From Deltaproteobacteria bacterium (GTDB lineage Bacteria > Myxococcota_A > UBA9160 > PR03): DNA of 17,323 nucleotides. Positions 1-9,039 of this stretch are shown piece after piece. The DNA is taken from positions 1-17,323 of the forward strand of contig JAGSPS010000032.1 in assembly GCA_018262315.1 (NCBI GenBank). The letters are read 5' to 3'. A program made the position numbers and the translations under genes. The notes under the pieces were generated by a model. The model was not told where the DNA came from. It searched no databases and saw only the letters and a list, made by a program, of their open reading frames with translations. Numbering within the stretch: position 1 is the stretch's first letter; each line of letters starts with the position of its first letter.

Positions 1-481
1 GTGGACCGTGATCGCCTTCGCAGAGCTCGGCGACGGAGACAAGGCCGCCGAGCTGTTCTCGATCTTGAACCCGATCCACCACGCGAGCACGCGCGCGGCG
101 GTCCACCGCTACAAGGTCGAGCCCTACGTCGCCTGCGCCGACGTCTACGCGGTGCCGCCGCACGTCGGACGCGGCGGCTGGACCTGGTACACCGGCGCAG
201 CGGGCTGGCTGTATCGCGCAGGCCTCGAGTGGATCCTCGGCTTCCGCGTGCAGGGCGCGAGGCTCGTGCTCGATCCCTGCGTCCCGAGCGCATGGCCGAG
301 TTTCGAGATCGAGTACCGGCATCGCTCGGCCCACTACCAGATCCGCGTCGAGAATCCGCGCGGCGTCTGCCGCGGCGTCACACGACTCGAACTCGACGGC
401 GAGGCACTTCCGTCGACCAGCGCCGGGATCCCGCTCGCGGACGACGGTGCGGTCCATCGGGTGCGCGTGGTGCTCGGTTGA
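1..481 (+). CDS. GH94-family glucan phosphorylase / cyclic beta-1,2-glucan synthase-like protein, C-terminal fragment
   Basis: Only the last 159 residues are present; the gene enters from the left edge and the reading frame begins at base 2. The fragment carries the block typical of the end of GH94 catalytic domains (cellobiose/laminaribiose phosphorylases and the phosphorylase module of NdvB/ChvB): a VEPYV-ADVY segment, then GRGGWTWYTG-AAGWLYR, then a beta-sandwich tail with LDPCVPSAWPSFEIEYR and the run HYQIRVENP. In the family this part closes the (alpha/alpha)6 barrel and the C-terminal jelly roll. The catalytic aspartate lies upstream, outside the window. The full protein could be a roughly 800-residue phosphorylase or a roughly 2,800-residue cyclic glucan synthase; the motif wording favours the NdvB-like side, but this cannot be decided here. 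It ends with TGA and faces the minus-strand ppk gene. Confidence 0.85.
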   Translation, partial: WTVIAFAELGDGDKAAELFSILNPIHHASTRAAVHRYKVEPYVACADVYAVPPHVGRGGWTWYTGAAGWLYRAGLEWILGFRVQGARLVLDPCVPSAWPSFEIEYRHRSAHYQIRVENPRGVCRGVTRLELDGEALPSTSAGIPLADDGAVHRVRVVLG

Positions 482-536
482 CGGCACCGGCAATCGCGGC
501 AGTCGCGCGCACGATCGCCACGCGCTGCTCGGCAAG

Positions 537-557
537 AGCGGCGCCTCGATCGCCGCT
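537..557. terminator. Possible bidirectional hairpin between convergent genes
   Basis: The 112-nt gap between the GH94 stop (481) and the ppk stop (594) contains a perfect 7-bp inverted repeat, AGCGGCG / CGCCGCT, around a 7-nt loop. The position between two converging genes fits a shared terminator. There is no T tract on either side, so an intrinsic terminator is not proven. Short GC-rich inverted repeats are also common by chance in DNA of this composition. Confidence 0.3.
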
Positions 558-593
558 GCGTGGCCTGCAATGGAGAGCGAACGAGCGACGGCT

Positions 594-2623
<2,030 letters not shown>

Positions 2624-2705
2624 GGCTACAGCATCGGACACTCGCCCTGCGGAGCCAACCCGAGAGACCGCAGGCGACCCTGCGCGCGCGCGGCAGGCGC
2701 GCAGG

Positions 2706-4712
2706 TCACTCGGCGAAGCGACTCGCTTCGCGCCGATGCGAGGGCCAATCGAGCGCGAGCCTCTCGCCCCCCGCATGCACCTCGACTGCGTCGCTCGGGA
2801 ACGGAGCCTCCACCCAGGGCGCCTCGTAGCGCGGGAAGCCGCGCAGCGCGACGACCCGCCCGTCGCGCCGCAACGGGCCGCGCCAGGCGAACTCGATGGG
2901 TCCCTGGGAGGGCGACTCGTAGCGGAGCGAGGCGCGGCCGAAGCGCAGCGGCGCAGCCGCGACGCGCGCGACGAATTGCTCGAAGGATCCTTCCGTAGCC
3001 CGCCGTCCCAGCTCGCAAATCCAGATGTTGTGACGCCCCGGAGCGCGCACCTCGTTCGGTTCGATCCAGCGCGCCGGCTGCTGCGAGCGCAGCGCCAGAT
3101 ACCCGGCGCCGAGACGCGCGAAGAACCAGCCATTGCGCCCGATCACCTCGTCGAAGCGATCGCGCGGCAACCAGGCGTGCGTGAAGAGATTGCGGTTCTG
3201 CACGTAGAGCGCGGGCCGGCGCGGAATCCGGTAGATCGCGACCAGCACGTTCTCGATCTGCGCCACGCGCGGCAAGGTCGCCGAGCCCGTCCACCAGCCG
3301 GGCGAACGCGCGCTCCTGGGCCCCGGGTGCGTCGTGAAACACACCGCGTCGGGACCGAGCGTCGCCTGCCAGATGTGATGCTGATCGCCGCCGCGACCGG
3401 GGTTCCAATCCGGTGCGGAGCTGAGCTGGTAGTCGGGCGTGCGGTAGCTGAGGAGATCGACCTCGTCGCGGACGTTGCGGCTCATGTCCCACCGGAAGAC
3501 TTGCGCGAGGATCGGGAGCAAGCGCGTGCGGTGCAGCAGCGTGAGCAGCGTTCGCTGCCGCGCGAACGGCGCGAAGAACGCGTTGCTCCACCAGCCGAAG
3601 CGATCGAGCAGCGCGACGAACCCTTCGATCGTGCGCGGGTGCGCGTACGCCTCCAGCGAGAGCAGCACCATCATGTCTTCGGGATCGCGCGGGTCGAGAT
3701 CCCAGCGCGACGCTTCGTCGAGGCGGATCCCCATGCGCTGGCGAATCGTCACCGCGTCGCGCCGCTCACCCGCGATCGCCGCGATCGCAGCCGGCACGCG
3801 GTAGCGCGGCGAGAGCGCGAGCGCGACCGCGCTCTGATTCTCGACGCGCGCGAACGAGCCGACTCCAAACGCCAGCTTCGCGAGGTCGGTGGTGCCCTCT
3901 TCGCGCGCCGCGATCTTGCAGCGCTCGTAGGAACGCCCGTGGCTCGACGCGAAGACGCCCCGGTAGTGGTGGAGCGCCATGTCGAGCAGGAGCAGGTCGG
4001 CGACCATCGCGGCGCGCGTCGCAACCTCGAGCTCGCCGGCGAAGTCGACGAGCGCGAGCAGCGCGACCAGATCCTCGTCGTAGTAGACGTGAGAGAGCCA
4101 TTCGCTGAAGCCGCTGCGGAAGCGCAGCTCGAGCCAGCGCGCGACGCGCCGGCGTCCCGCTGCCGCGACTTCGCGGCCCTTCGCGCCCGAGTTCGAGAAC
4201 ACCGCATCGGGATGGAGCTGGCCCGCCAGCAGCGCCGCCGACGCGAACAGGATCTCGTGGTTCTCGGTCCACGAGCACAGCGAATCCGCGCCGGGCTCGT
4301 CGGGCCAATACTTGAAGCCGCGCACGCTCGCGTGGGCGCGCTCGACGAGTGCGCGCGGCAGCCGCGGATCGCCGCCGAAGTGGAACAGCAGGCGCAGGAT
4401 GCCGTGCAACACGAAGTCGGCGCAGTCGAGGCGGGCGTCCACATAGTCGAGCGCCGCCTCGAAGAGCGGGACGTGCGCGGGACCGCCCGCCGCAAGCCGC
4501 GCGACCTCGTGGAACACCGCGCACAGATGCGCCGGCGGCGGCGTACGCCGCACGCAGTCGAGGAACGCCGCGCGGCGCGCTTCGAAGCTCGCGGCGAAGG
4601 GCGTCTCCGCGTGCGGATCCGGGTCGGACGAGGTCGGGAGTTCCGGGGGGACGCTCCGCGGCCGCAGCTCGTACACGAAAACCGGGTGCTGGTTGGAATC
4701 AGGCGCGTCCAC
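2706..4712 (-). CDS. Large conserved protein of unknown function, toroid-lyase-like
   Basis: This is a 668-residue protein without a recognisable signal peptide or membrane segment. I recall similar sequences annotated only as hypothetical in other bacteria; I cannot name a characterised member. The N-terminal two thirds is helix-rich, with the motif WTENHEI (N151-H152), then SHVYYDEDL near 208, LLDMALHHYRG near 242 and ASSHGRSY near 255. The layout recalls (alpha/alpha) toroid polysaccharide lyases, where an Asn/His/Tyr set does catalysis; this is inference. The C-terminal third has DYQLSSAPDW, GGDQHHIWQATL (about 441-452), FTTHPG, and a beta-rich tail with ICELGRR and YESPSQG. Longer in-frame extensions upstream would run into the divergent dehydrogenase gene, so the GTG at 4712 was chosen; it lacks a strong ribosome-binding site and the start is uncertain. 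The gene is followed by ppk1 on the same strand. Confidence 0.75.
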   Translation of the reverse strand: MDAPDSNQHPVFVYELRPRSVPPELPTSSDPDPHAETPFAASFEARRAAFLDCVRRTPPPAHLCAVFHEVARLAAGGPAHVPLFEAALDYVDARLDCADFVLHGILRLLFHFGGDPRLPRALVERAHASVRGFKYWPDEPGADSLCSWTENHEILFASAALLAGQLHPDAVFSNSGAKGREVAAAGRRRVARWLELRFRSGFSEWLSHVYYDEDLVALLALVDFAGELEVATRAAMVADLLLLDMALHHYRGVFASSHGRSYERCKIAAREEGTTDLAKLAFGVGSFARVENQSAVALALSPRYRVPAAIAAIAGERRDAVTIRQRMGIRLDEASRWDLDPRDPEDMMVLLSLEAYAHPRTIEGFVALLDRFGWWSNAFFAPFARQRTLLTLLHRTRLLPILAQVFRWDMSRNVRDEVDLLSYRTPDYQLSSAPDWNPGRGGDQHHIWQATLGPDAVCFTTHPGPRSARSPGWWTGSATLPRVAQIENVLVAIYRIPRRPALYVQNRNLFTHAWLPRDRFDEVIGRNGWFFARLGAGYLALRSQQPARWIEPNEVRAPGRHNIWICELGRRATEGSFEQFVARVAAAPLRFGRASLRYESPSQGPIEFAWRGPLRRDGRVVALRGFPRYEAPWVEAPFPSDAVEVHAGGERLALDWPSHRREASRFAE

Positions 4713-4752
4713 GCGGTCGGCTACTGTACCGCCCTCGCGGCGAGGCCACGGA
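4713..4752. promoter_or_regulatory. Short divergent intergenic region with a small inverted repeat
   Basis: Only 40 nt separate the start of the minus-strand 668-residue protein from the start of the plus-strand dehydrogenase operon, if both chosen starts are right. Promoters for both directions must therefore overlap here or lie inside the opposing coding region. A small perfect inverted repeat, CCTCG-cgg-CGAGG (4733-4745), sits 7 nt before the dehydrogenase ATG and could affect its translation or bind a regulator. No convincing -35/-10 pair was seen. Confidence 0.3.
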
Positions 4753-5763
4753 ATGCGCGCTCGACCGATCGCAGTGCTCGCCATGGCGCCCGCCCTCACG
4801 CCGGATCTGTTCACGCCCGAGCACCACGCACGCCTCGCGACGCTCGCCCTGCTGCCCGATCCGCAGCCGCTCACGCGCTTCGACGACGCGCGCGCCGCAA
4901 CGCTGCTAGCACGCGCCGAGGTCCTGCTCACGAGTTGGGGTTCGCCGCGCATCGACGCCGCGGCGCTAGCGCGCGCGCCGCGCCTCGCCGCGATCATCCA
5001 CGCCGCGGGCACCGTGAAGGGCCACGTCGACCCGTGCTGCTTCGAGCGCGGGATCCGCGTGTCGTCGGCCGCGGCGGCGAATGCGATTCCCGTCGCCGAG
5101 TTCGCGCTCGCCGCGATCCTGCTGGCCGGCAAGCGCGCCTTCCGCTTGCAGCGCCGCTACGCCGAAGTGCGCAACTACCGGCTGTGGTGGAACGAGGTGC
5201 CGCCGATCGGGAACTACCGGAAGGTCGTCGGCGTCGTGGGGGCGTCGCGGATCGGGCGGCTCGTGATGCAGCACCTGCGCGCCTTCGAGTTCTCCGTACT
5301 CGTCGCCGACCCCTATCTGTCCGCCGAGGAGGCGGCGCAATGCGGCGCCGAGAAGACCGAGCTGGACGGCCTGTTGCGCCGCTCCGACGTGGTGAGCCTG
5401 CACGCGCCCTCGCTGCCCGAAACCCGCCACCTGCTCGACGCGCGCCGGCTCGCGCTGCTCCGTGACGGCGCCGTACTCGTCAACACCGCGCGCGGCGCCC
5501 TGGTGGACGGCGACGCGCTCCGCGCGGAACTCGTCGCCGGACGCATCGACGCCGTGATCGACACCACCGATCCCGAGATCCTCGCGGCCGACTCGCCGCT
5601 CTACGACCTCCCCAACGTCTTCCTCACCCCGCACATCGCCGGCGCGATGGGCACCGAGACGCAGCGCATGGCGACCCTCGCACTCGACGAGATCGAGCGC
5701 TTCGCGAAGGGCGAACCGCTCGCGCACGAAATCAGACTGGAAGATCTGGCGAGGATCGCGTGA
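4753..5763 (+). CDS. D-2-hydroxyacid dehydrogenase family protein (NAD-dependent)
   Basis: 336 residues, normal for the family, which reversibly reduces 2-keto acids (glyoxylate, hydroxypyruvate and similar) with NAD(P)H. The Rossmann glycine motif is VVGASRIGR (about 161-169), followed by an acidic residue in ADPYLS (D186), which favours NAD over NADP. The catalytic set is visible: Arg247 in NTARGALVD, Glu275 in TTDPEIL and His294 in LTPHIAGA. The ATG at 4753 gives an N-terminus (RPIAVLAMAP) that matches the usual first strand; an in-frame ATG at 4693 would add a low-complexity Arg/Ser-rich extension. It is the first gene of a four-gene operon; its TGA overlaps the GTG of the next gene by 4 nt. 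The substrate is unknown; context suggests a sugar-derived keto acid. Confidence 0.88.
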   Translation: MRARPIAVLAMAPALTPDLFTPEHHARLATLALLPDPQPLTRFDDARAATLLARAEVLLTSWGSPRIDAAALARAPRLAAIIHAAGTVKGHVDPCCFERGIRVSSAAAANAIPVAEFALAAILLAGKRAFRLQRRYAEVRNYRLWWNEVPPIGNYRKVVGVVGASRIGRLVMQHLRAFEFSVLVADPYLSAEEAAQCGAEKTELDGLLRRSDVVSLHAPSLPETRHLLDARRLALLRDGAVLVNTARGALVDGDALRAELVAGRIDAVIDTTDPEILAADSPLYDLPNVFLTPHIAGAMGTETQRMATLALDEIERFAKGEPLAHEIRLEDLARIA

Positions 5764-6590
5764 GCCGGCCGCTGCTCGGCTTCTGCTCGATCTCGGCGAT
5801 GGACCGCCCGCTCGCCGCCGTCGCCGAACTCGCCATCGCGAACGGGCTAGACGGGATCGAGGCGACGGCGCGACCGCCGCACGTCGATCCAGCCGCGCCG
5901 CTCGATGTCCACCGCGAAACGGCGCGCGCAGTGCGGGAAACGGGCGCCGCAATCCTGACCTACGGCTCGTACCTCGGACGCGCCGAGGTGGCCGGCAAGG
6001 CGGCCGTCGACGCCGCGACGGCCATGCGCGAAGTGCGCATCGCCGAAGCCCTCGGCGCCCGGCTGCTGCGCGTCTGGGCGGAGCCGCTCCCAGGCGCTCT
6101 CGAAGGCGGCTTCGCCGCCGTGGCGACGCTGTTGCGTGCCGCCTGCGATGCCGCGGCTGCCACCGGCATCGACGTCGTCGTCGAGCGCCACCTCGGATCC
6201 TTCGCCGACACGCCCGAACGCATCGAGCGGCTCTTCGCCGCCGTGGACCGCCCCAACTTCGCGCTGAACTACCAGGTGCTCGATTCCCTGCCGCAGTCGC
6301 TCGCCGCCGCGCAGCCCGACGACGCGCGCCGGCTGGTGCCGCTCGCGCGCTATTTCCATCTGAAGAACACGCGACCCGCGGCGGACGGCGCGGGTCCGAT
6401 GCCGCCGGGCGGCACGCTCGGCGGCGGCGTGCTCGACTACCGCGCGATCCTCGGCGCGGCTTTCGCGGCGGGTTACGCGGGACCACTCGCGATCGAGTTC
6501 CTCTCGTTCGAGGCGCGCCCGCTAGACGACAAGCTCGCCGAGGACGCAGCCTGGTTGCGCCGCACACTCGCGGAGTTGGGCAAGGCGTGA
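5760..6590 (+). CDS. Sugar phosphate isomerase/epimerase family protein (xylose isomerase-like TIM barrel)
   Basis: 276 residues, typical for the AP endonuclease 2 / xylose-isomerase-like TIM barrel superfamily, whose members isomerise, epimerise or dehydrate sugars with a divalent metal. Likely metal-binding positions are Glu142 in VVERHLGS, a residue of the ALNYQVLD strand near 168-175, His200 in YFHLKN and Glu246 in LAIEFLS. The barrel rhythm is clear: LGFCSIS at the start, GLDGIEA, AILTYGSYLG, ARLLRVWAE, IDVVVERH, then the metal motifs. The GTG start at 5760 overlaps the upstream TGA as GTGA, implying translational coupling. The exact reaction cannot be read from the sequence. It probably acts on the same substrate chain as the flanking dehydrogenase and flavoprotein. 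Confidence 0.85.
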   Translation: MSRPLLGFCSISAMDRPLAAVAELAIANGLDGIEATARPPHVDPAAPLDVHRETARAVRETGAAILTYGSYLGRAEVAGKAAVDAATAMREVRIAEALGARLLRVWAEPLPGALEGGFAAVATLLRAACDAAAATGIDVVVERHLGSFADTPERIERLFAAVDRPNFALNYQVLDSLPQSLAAAQPDDARRLVPLARYFHLKNTRPAADGAGPMPPGGTLGGGVLDYRAILGAAFAAGYAGPLAIEFLSFEARPLDDKLAEDAAWLRRTLAELGKA

Positions 6591-8038
6591 GCGAACACTT
6601 CCCGCGCGTCGCGTCGCTGCGCAGCGCGATGGCGCTGCGCGCGCGCTTCGACGCGCTCGGGATCGCACTGCCGTGCGACGACTCCCTCGAGACGGGTGCG
6701 GGCGCACCGCTCGCGGCGCCGCTCGCGCTGGGCGCCGGAGCGGGCGGTCCGCTGATCGCGCCGAACCGTTTCGTCGTGCAGCCGATGGAAGGTTGGGATG
6801 CCACGCCCGACGGGCTGCCGAGCGACTTGACGCGGCGCCGCTGGCGACGCTTCGGCGCGTCGGGCGCCGGATGGATCTGGGGCGGCGAGGCGGCGGCCGT
6901 GCACGAAGACGGGCGCGCCAACCCGCATCAGCTCGTCGTCTCGGAGCGCAGCGTTCCGGCGCTCGCGCGGCTGCGCGGGGAAGTGCTCGCCGAAGCCGCG
7001 CGTGCCGGGCACGCCGAGCCGGTGGTCGGTCTCCAGCTCACCCACAGCGGGCGCTGGTCGATGCCGCAGCCGGGCATGCGGCGACCGCGCGTCGCGTACC
7101 GGCATCCGATCCTCGACCGCCGCGTCGGCATCGCCGAGGACGGCGCCGTGCTCTCGGACACCGAGGTCGATGAACTCGTAGGCGACTTCGCGCACGCCGC
7201 TGCCTGCGCGCAGCAGGCCGGATTTGCGTTCGTCGACGTGAAGCACTGCCACGGCTACCTGCTGCACGAGTTCCTGTCGGCGCGCACGCGAACGGGCCGC
7301 TGGGGCGGGCAGCGTCTCACCGAACGAACGCGCCTCGCGCGCGCGATCGTCGCCGCCGTACGCGAAGCGGCGCCGCGGCTGCGCATCGGCGTGCGGCTCT
7401 CGGTGTTCGACGTGGTGCCGCACCGGCGCGGCGCGAGCGGCGCCGGCGAGCCCGAGGCGCACGCCCTGCCCTACGCGTGCGGCTTCGGCATCGACGCGAC
7501 GGACCCCGCTCACATCGATCTCGCCGAGCCGATCGCGCTGGTGCGGCAGCTCGTGGCGAGCGGCGTCGCGTGGATCAACGTGACGGCCGCGAGTCCCTAC
7601 TACGCTCCCCACGCGCAGCGGCCGGCGTTGTTCCCGCCCTCGGATGGCTACCCGCCGCCGGAGGATCCGCTGGTCGGCGTAGCGCGCCTGCTGGACGCGG
7701 CGCGCGCGATCAAGGCCGCGGTGCCCGAGGCGGTGGTCGTGTCATCGGGCTGGACGTATCTCCAGGAGTGGCTTCCGCACGTCGCGCAGGCGTGTCTACG
7801 GGAAGGCTTCTTCGACGCGGTGGGACTCGGGCGCATGATGCTCTGCTACCCACAGCTGCCGGCCGATGCGCTCGCCGGTCGCGCGCTCGCGCGCAAGCTC
7901 GTCTGCCGCAGCTTCAGCGACTGCACGACGGCCCCGCGCAACGGACTCGTGTCGGGCTGCTATCCGCTCGACGACTTCTACCGAGAGCGGCCGGAGCGCG
8001 AGGCGCTGGACGCCGCCAAACGCGCGGAGCGCCCGTGA
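6587..8038 (+). CDS. NADH:flavin oxidoreductase, Old Yellow Enzyme family
   Basis: 483 residues, with an FMN-binding TIM barrel of the OYE type that normally reduces activated C=C bonds. Visible motifs are APNRFVVQPMEG (about 58-69), VVGLQLTHSGRW (about 146-157, the flavin-contacting QLxHxGR motif), DVKHCHGYLLHEFLSARTR (about 217-235, the substrate-binding His region), RIGVRLSVFDV, and a C-terminal phosphate-binding strand near SSGWTYL and GLGRMML. The tail carries three cysteines in CRSFSDCTTAPRNGLVSGC. I recognise this as typical of a subfamily; there is no complete iron-sulfur and FAD/NAD domain as in 2,4-dienoyl-CoA reductase. The GTG at 6587 overlaps the previous TGA. Placement between sugar isomerase and aldolase genes suggests a role on an unsaturated or keto-sugar intermediate rather than xenobiotics; that role is inference. 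Confidence 0.87.
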   Translation: MSEHFPRVASLRSAMALRARFDALGIALPCDDSLETGAGAPLAAPLALGAGAGGPLIAPNRFVVQPMEGWDATPDGLPSDLTRRRWRRFGASGAGWIWGGEAAAVHEDGRANPHQLVVSERSVPALARLRGEVLAEAARAGHAEPVVGLQLTHSGRWSMPQPGMRRPRVAYRHPILDRRVGIAEDGAVLSDTEVDELVGDFAHAAACAQQAGFAFVDVKHCHGYLLHEFLSARTRTGRWGGQRLTERTRLARAIVAAVREAAPRLRIGVRLSVFDVVPHRRGASGAGEPEAHALPYACGFGIDATDPAHIDLAEPIALVRQLVASGVAWINVTAASPYYAPHAQRPALFPPSDGYPPPEDPLVGVARLLDAARAIKAAVPEAVVVSSGWTYLQEWLPHVAQACLREGFFDAVGLGRMMLCYPQLPADALAGRALARKLVCRSFSDCTTAPRNGLVSGCYPLDDFYRERPEREALDAAKRAERP

Positions 8039-9039
8039 GCCCGTCGTCGCTCGCCGGCGCGTGGGGTCGCCTGCACGCGCGACGCCCGCACGGCATCGCC
8101 GCGGCGCTGCTGCCGTACACACCTGCGGGCAGCGTCGACTGGGCCGCGTTCGAGCGCCACCTGACACGCACCCGCGACGCCGGCCTCGACGTCGCGGTGA
8201 ACATGGACACCGGCTTCGGCGATCTGCTCGCGCCCGCCGAGCGCGACGCCGTGCTCGACGCGACGCGCGCGGCGCTCGGTCCGGGCCGGCGCTTCTACGC
8301 CGGCGCCTTCGCGCAGGGCGCCGCCGACCCGCGCGCGGCGTATCGCGGCGCGATCCTCGCCATCGAGCGGCGCGGCGCGCTGCCCGTACTCGTCCAGTGC
8401 CCCGTGATGCAGGCGATGGCGCCGGCGGAGAAGGCGGCGCTCTACGCGGACATCGCGCGCGCCACCGCGGAGGGCGCCCTCGCCTTCGAACTGTCGCCGC
8501 GCTTCGGCCCGCATGGCGAGATCTGGGACGATGAGACCTTCGAGCGCCTGCTCGCTGTGCCGCAGCTGCTCGGCGCCAAGCACTCTTCGCTCGACCGCGC
8601 GCTGGAGCTGCGTCGCCTGGCGACGCGCGATCGCGTGCGGCCGTCGTGGCGCGTCTACACCGGCAACGACCTCGGTATCGACCTCGCCGCGTACGGCAGC
8701 GACTACCTGCTCGGCCTCGCCAGCTTCGCGCCCGAACGCTTCGCCGAACGCGACGCGGCGCTCGCCAGCGGCGACGTCGCCTTCCTCGCGCGCAACGACG
8801 CGCTCCAGCACCTCGGCAACGTCGGCTTCCGCACACCGATCCCCGCCTACAAGCACAGCGCCGCGCTGTTCCTGCAGATCACCGGCGGCCTCGCGAGCGA
8901 CGCGATCCACCCGCGCGCACCGAGGCGCCCCGCGACGGACCGCGTGCTGCTCCACGACTGCGCGCTGCGACTCGGCATGCTCGACGATCCCGAGCGCGCA
9001 TGGCGCGAGTTCGTCGAGCCGTTCCTCGGCGCCGGTTAG
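8035..9039 (+). CDS. Divergent dihydrodipicolinate synthase (DapA/NanA) family aldolase-like protein
   Basis: 334 residues with the class I aldolase fold of the DapA/NanA superfamily. The Schiff-base lysine is Lys182 in LLGAKHSSLD, matching the usual GxKxSSGD strand. Other family marks are degenerate. The GTTGE-type motif is replaced by NMDTGFGDLL (about 56-65). The strand that normally carries the catalytic Tyr of YNxP reads LAFELSP (about 149-155), with Glu152 where Tyr is expected. It is therefore unlikely to make dihydrodipicolinate; aldol cleavage or dehydration of a sugar-derived 2-keto acid is more likely. The GTG start overlaps the flavoprotein stop as GTGA. It is the last gene of the operon. 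Its TAG at 9037-9039 interlocks with the TAA of the facing acyltransferase gene. An in-frame GTG further upstream exists but would lie inside the flavoprotein gene. Confidence 0.82.
   Translation: MSPSSLAGAWGRLHARRPHGIAAALLPYTPAGSVDWAAFERHLTRTRDAGLDVAVNMDTGFGDLLAPAERDAVLDATRAALGPGRRFYAGAFAQGAADPRAAYRGAILAIERRGALPVLVQCPVMQAMAPAEKAALYADIARATAEGALAFELSPRFGPHGEIWDDETFERLLAVPQLLGAKHSSLDRALELRRLATRDRVRPSWRVYTGNDLGIDLAAYGSDYLLGLASFAPERFAERDAALASGDVAFLARNDALQHLGNVGFRTPIPAYKHSAALFLQITGGLASDAIHPRAPRRPATDRVLLHDCALRLGMLDDPERAWREFVEPFLGAG

Noticed and set aside
4966..6921. Minus-strand open frame of about 651 codons
   Set aside because: It is antisense to the dehydrogenase and isomerase genes, has low-complexity Arg-rich composition and no family motif.
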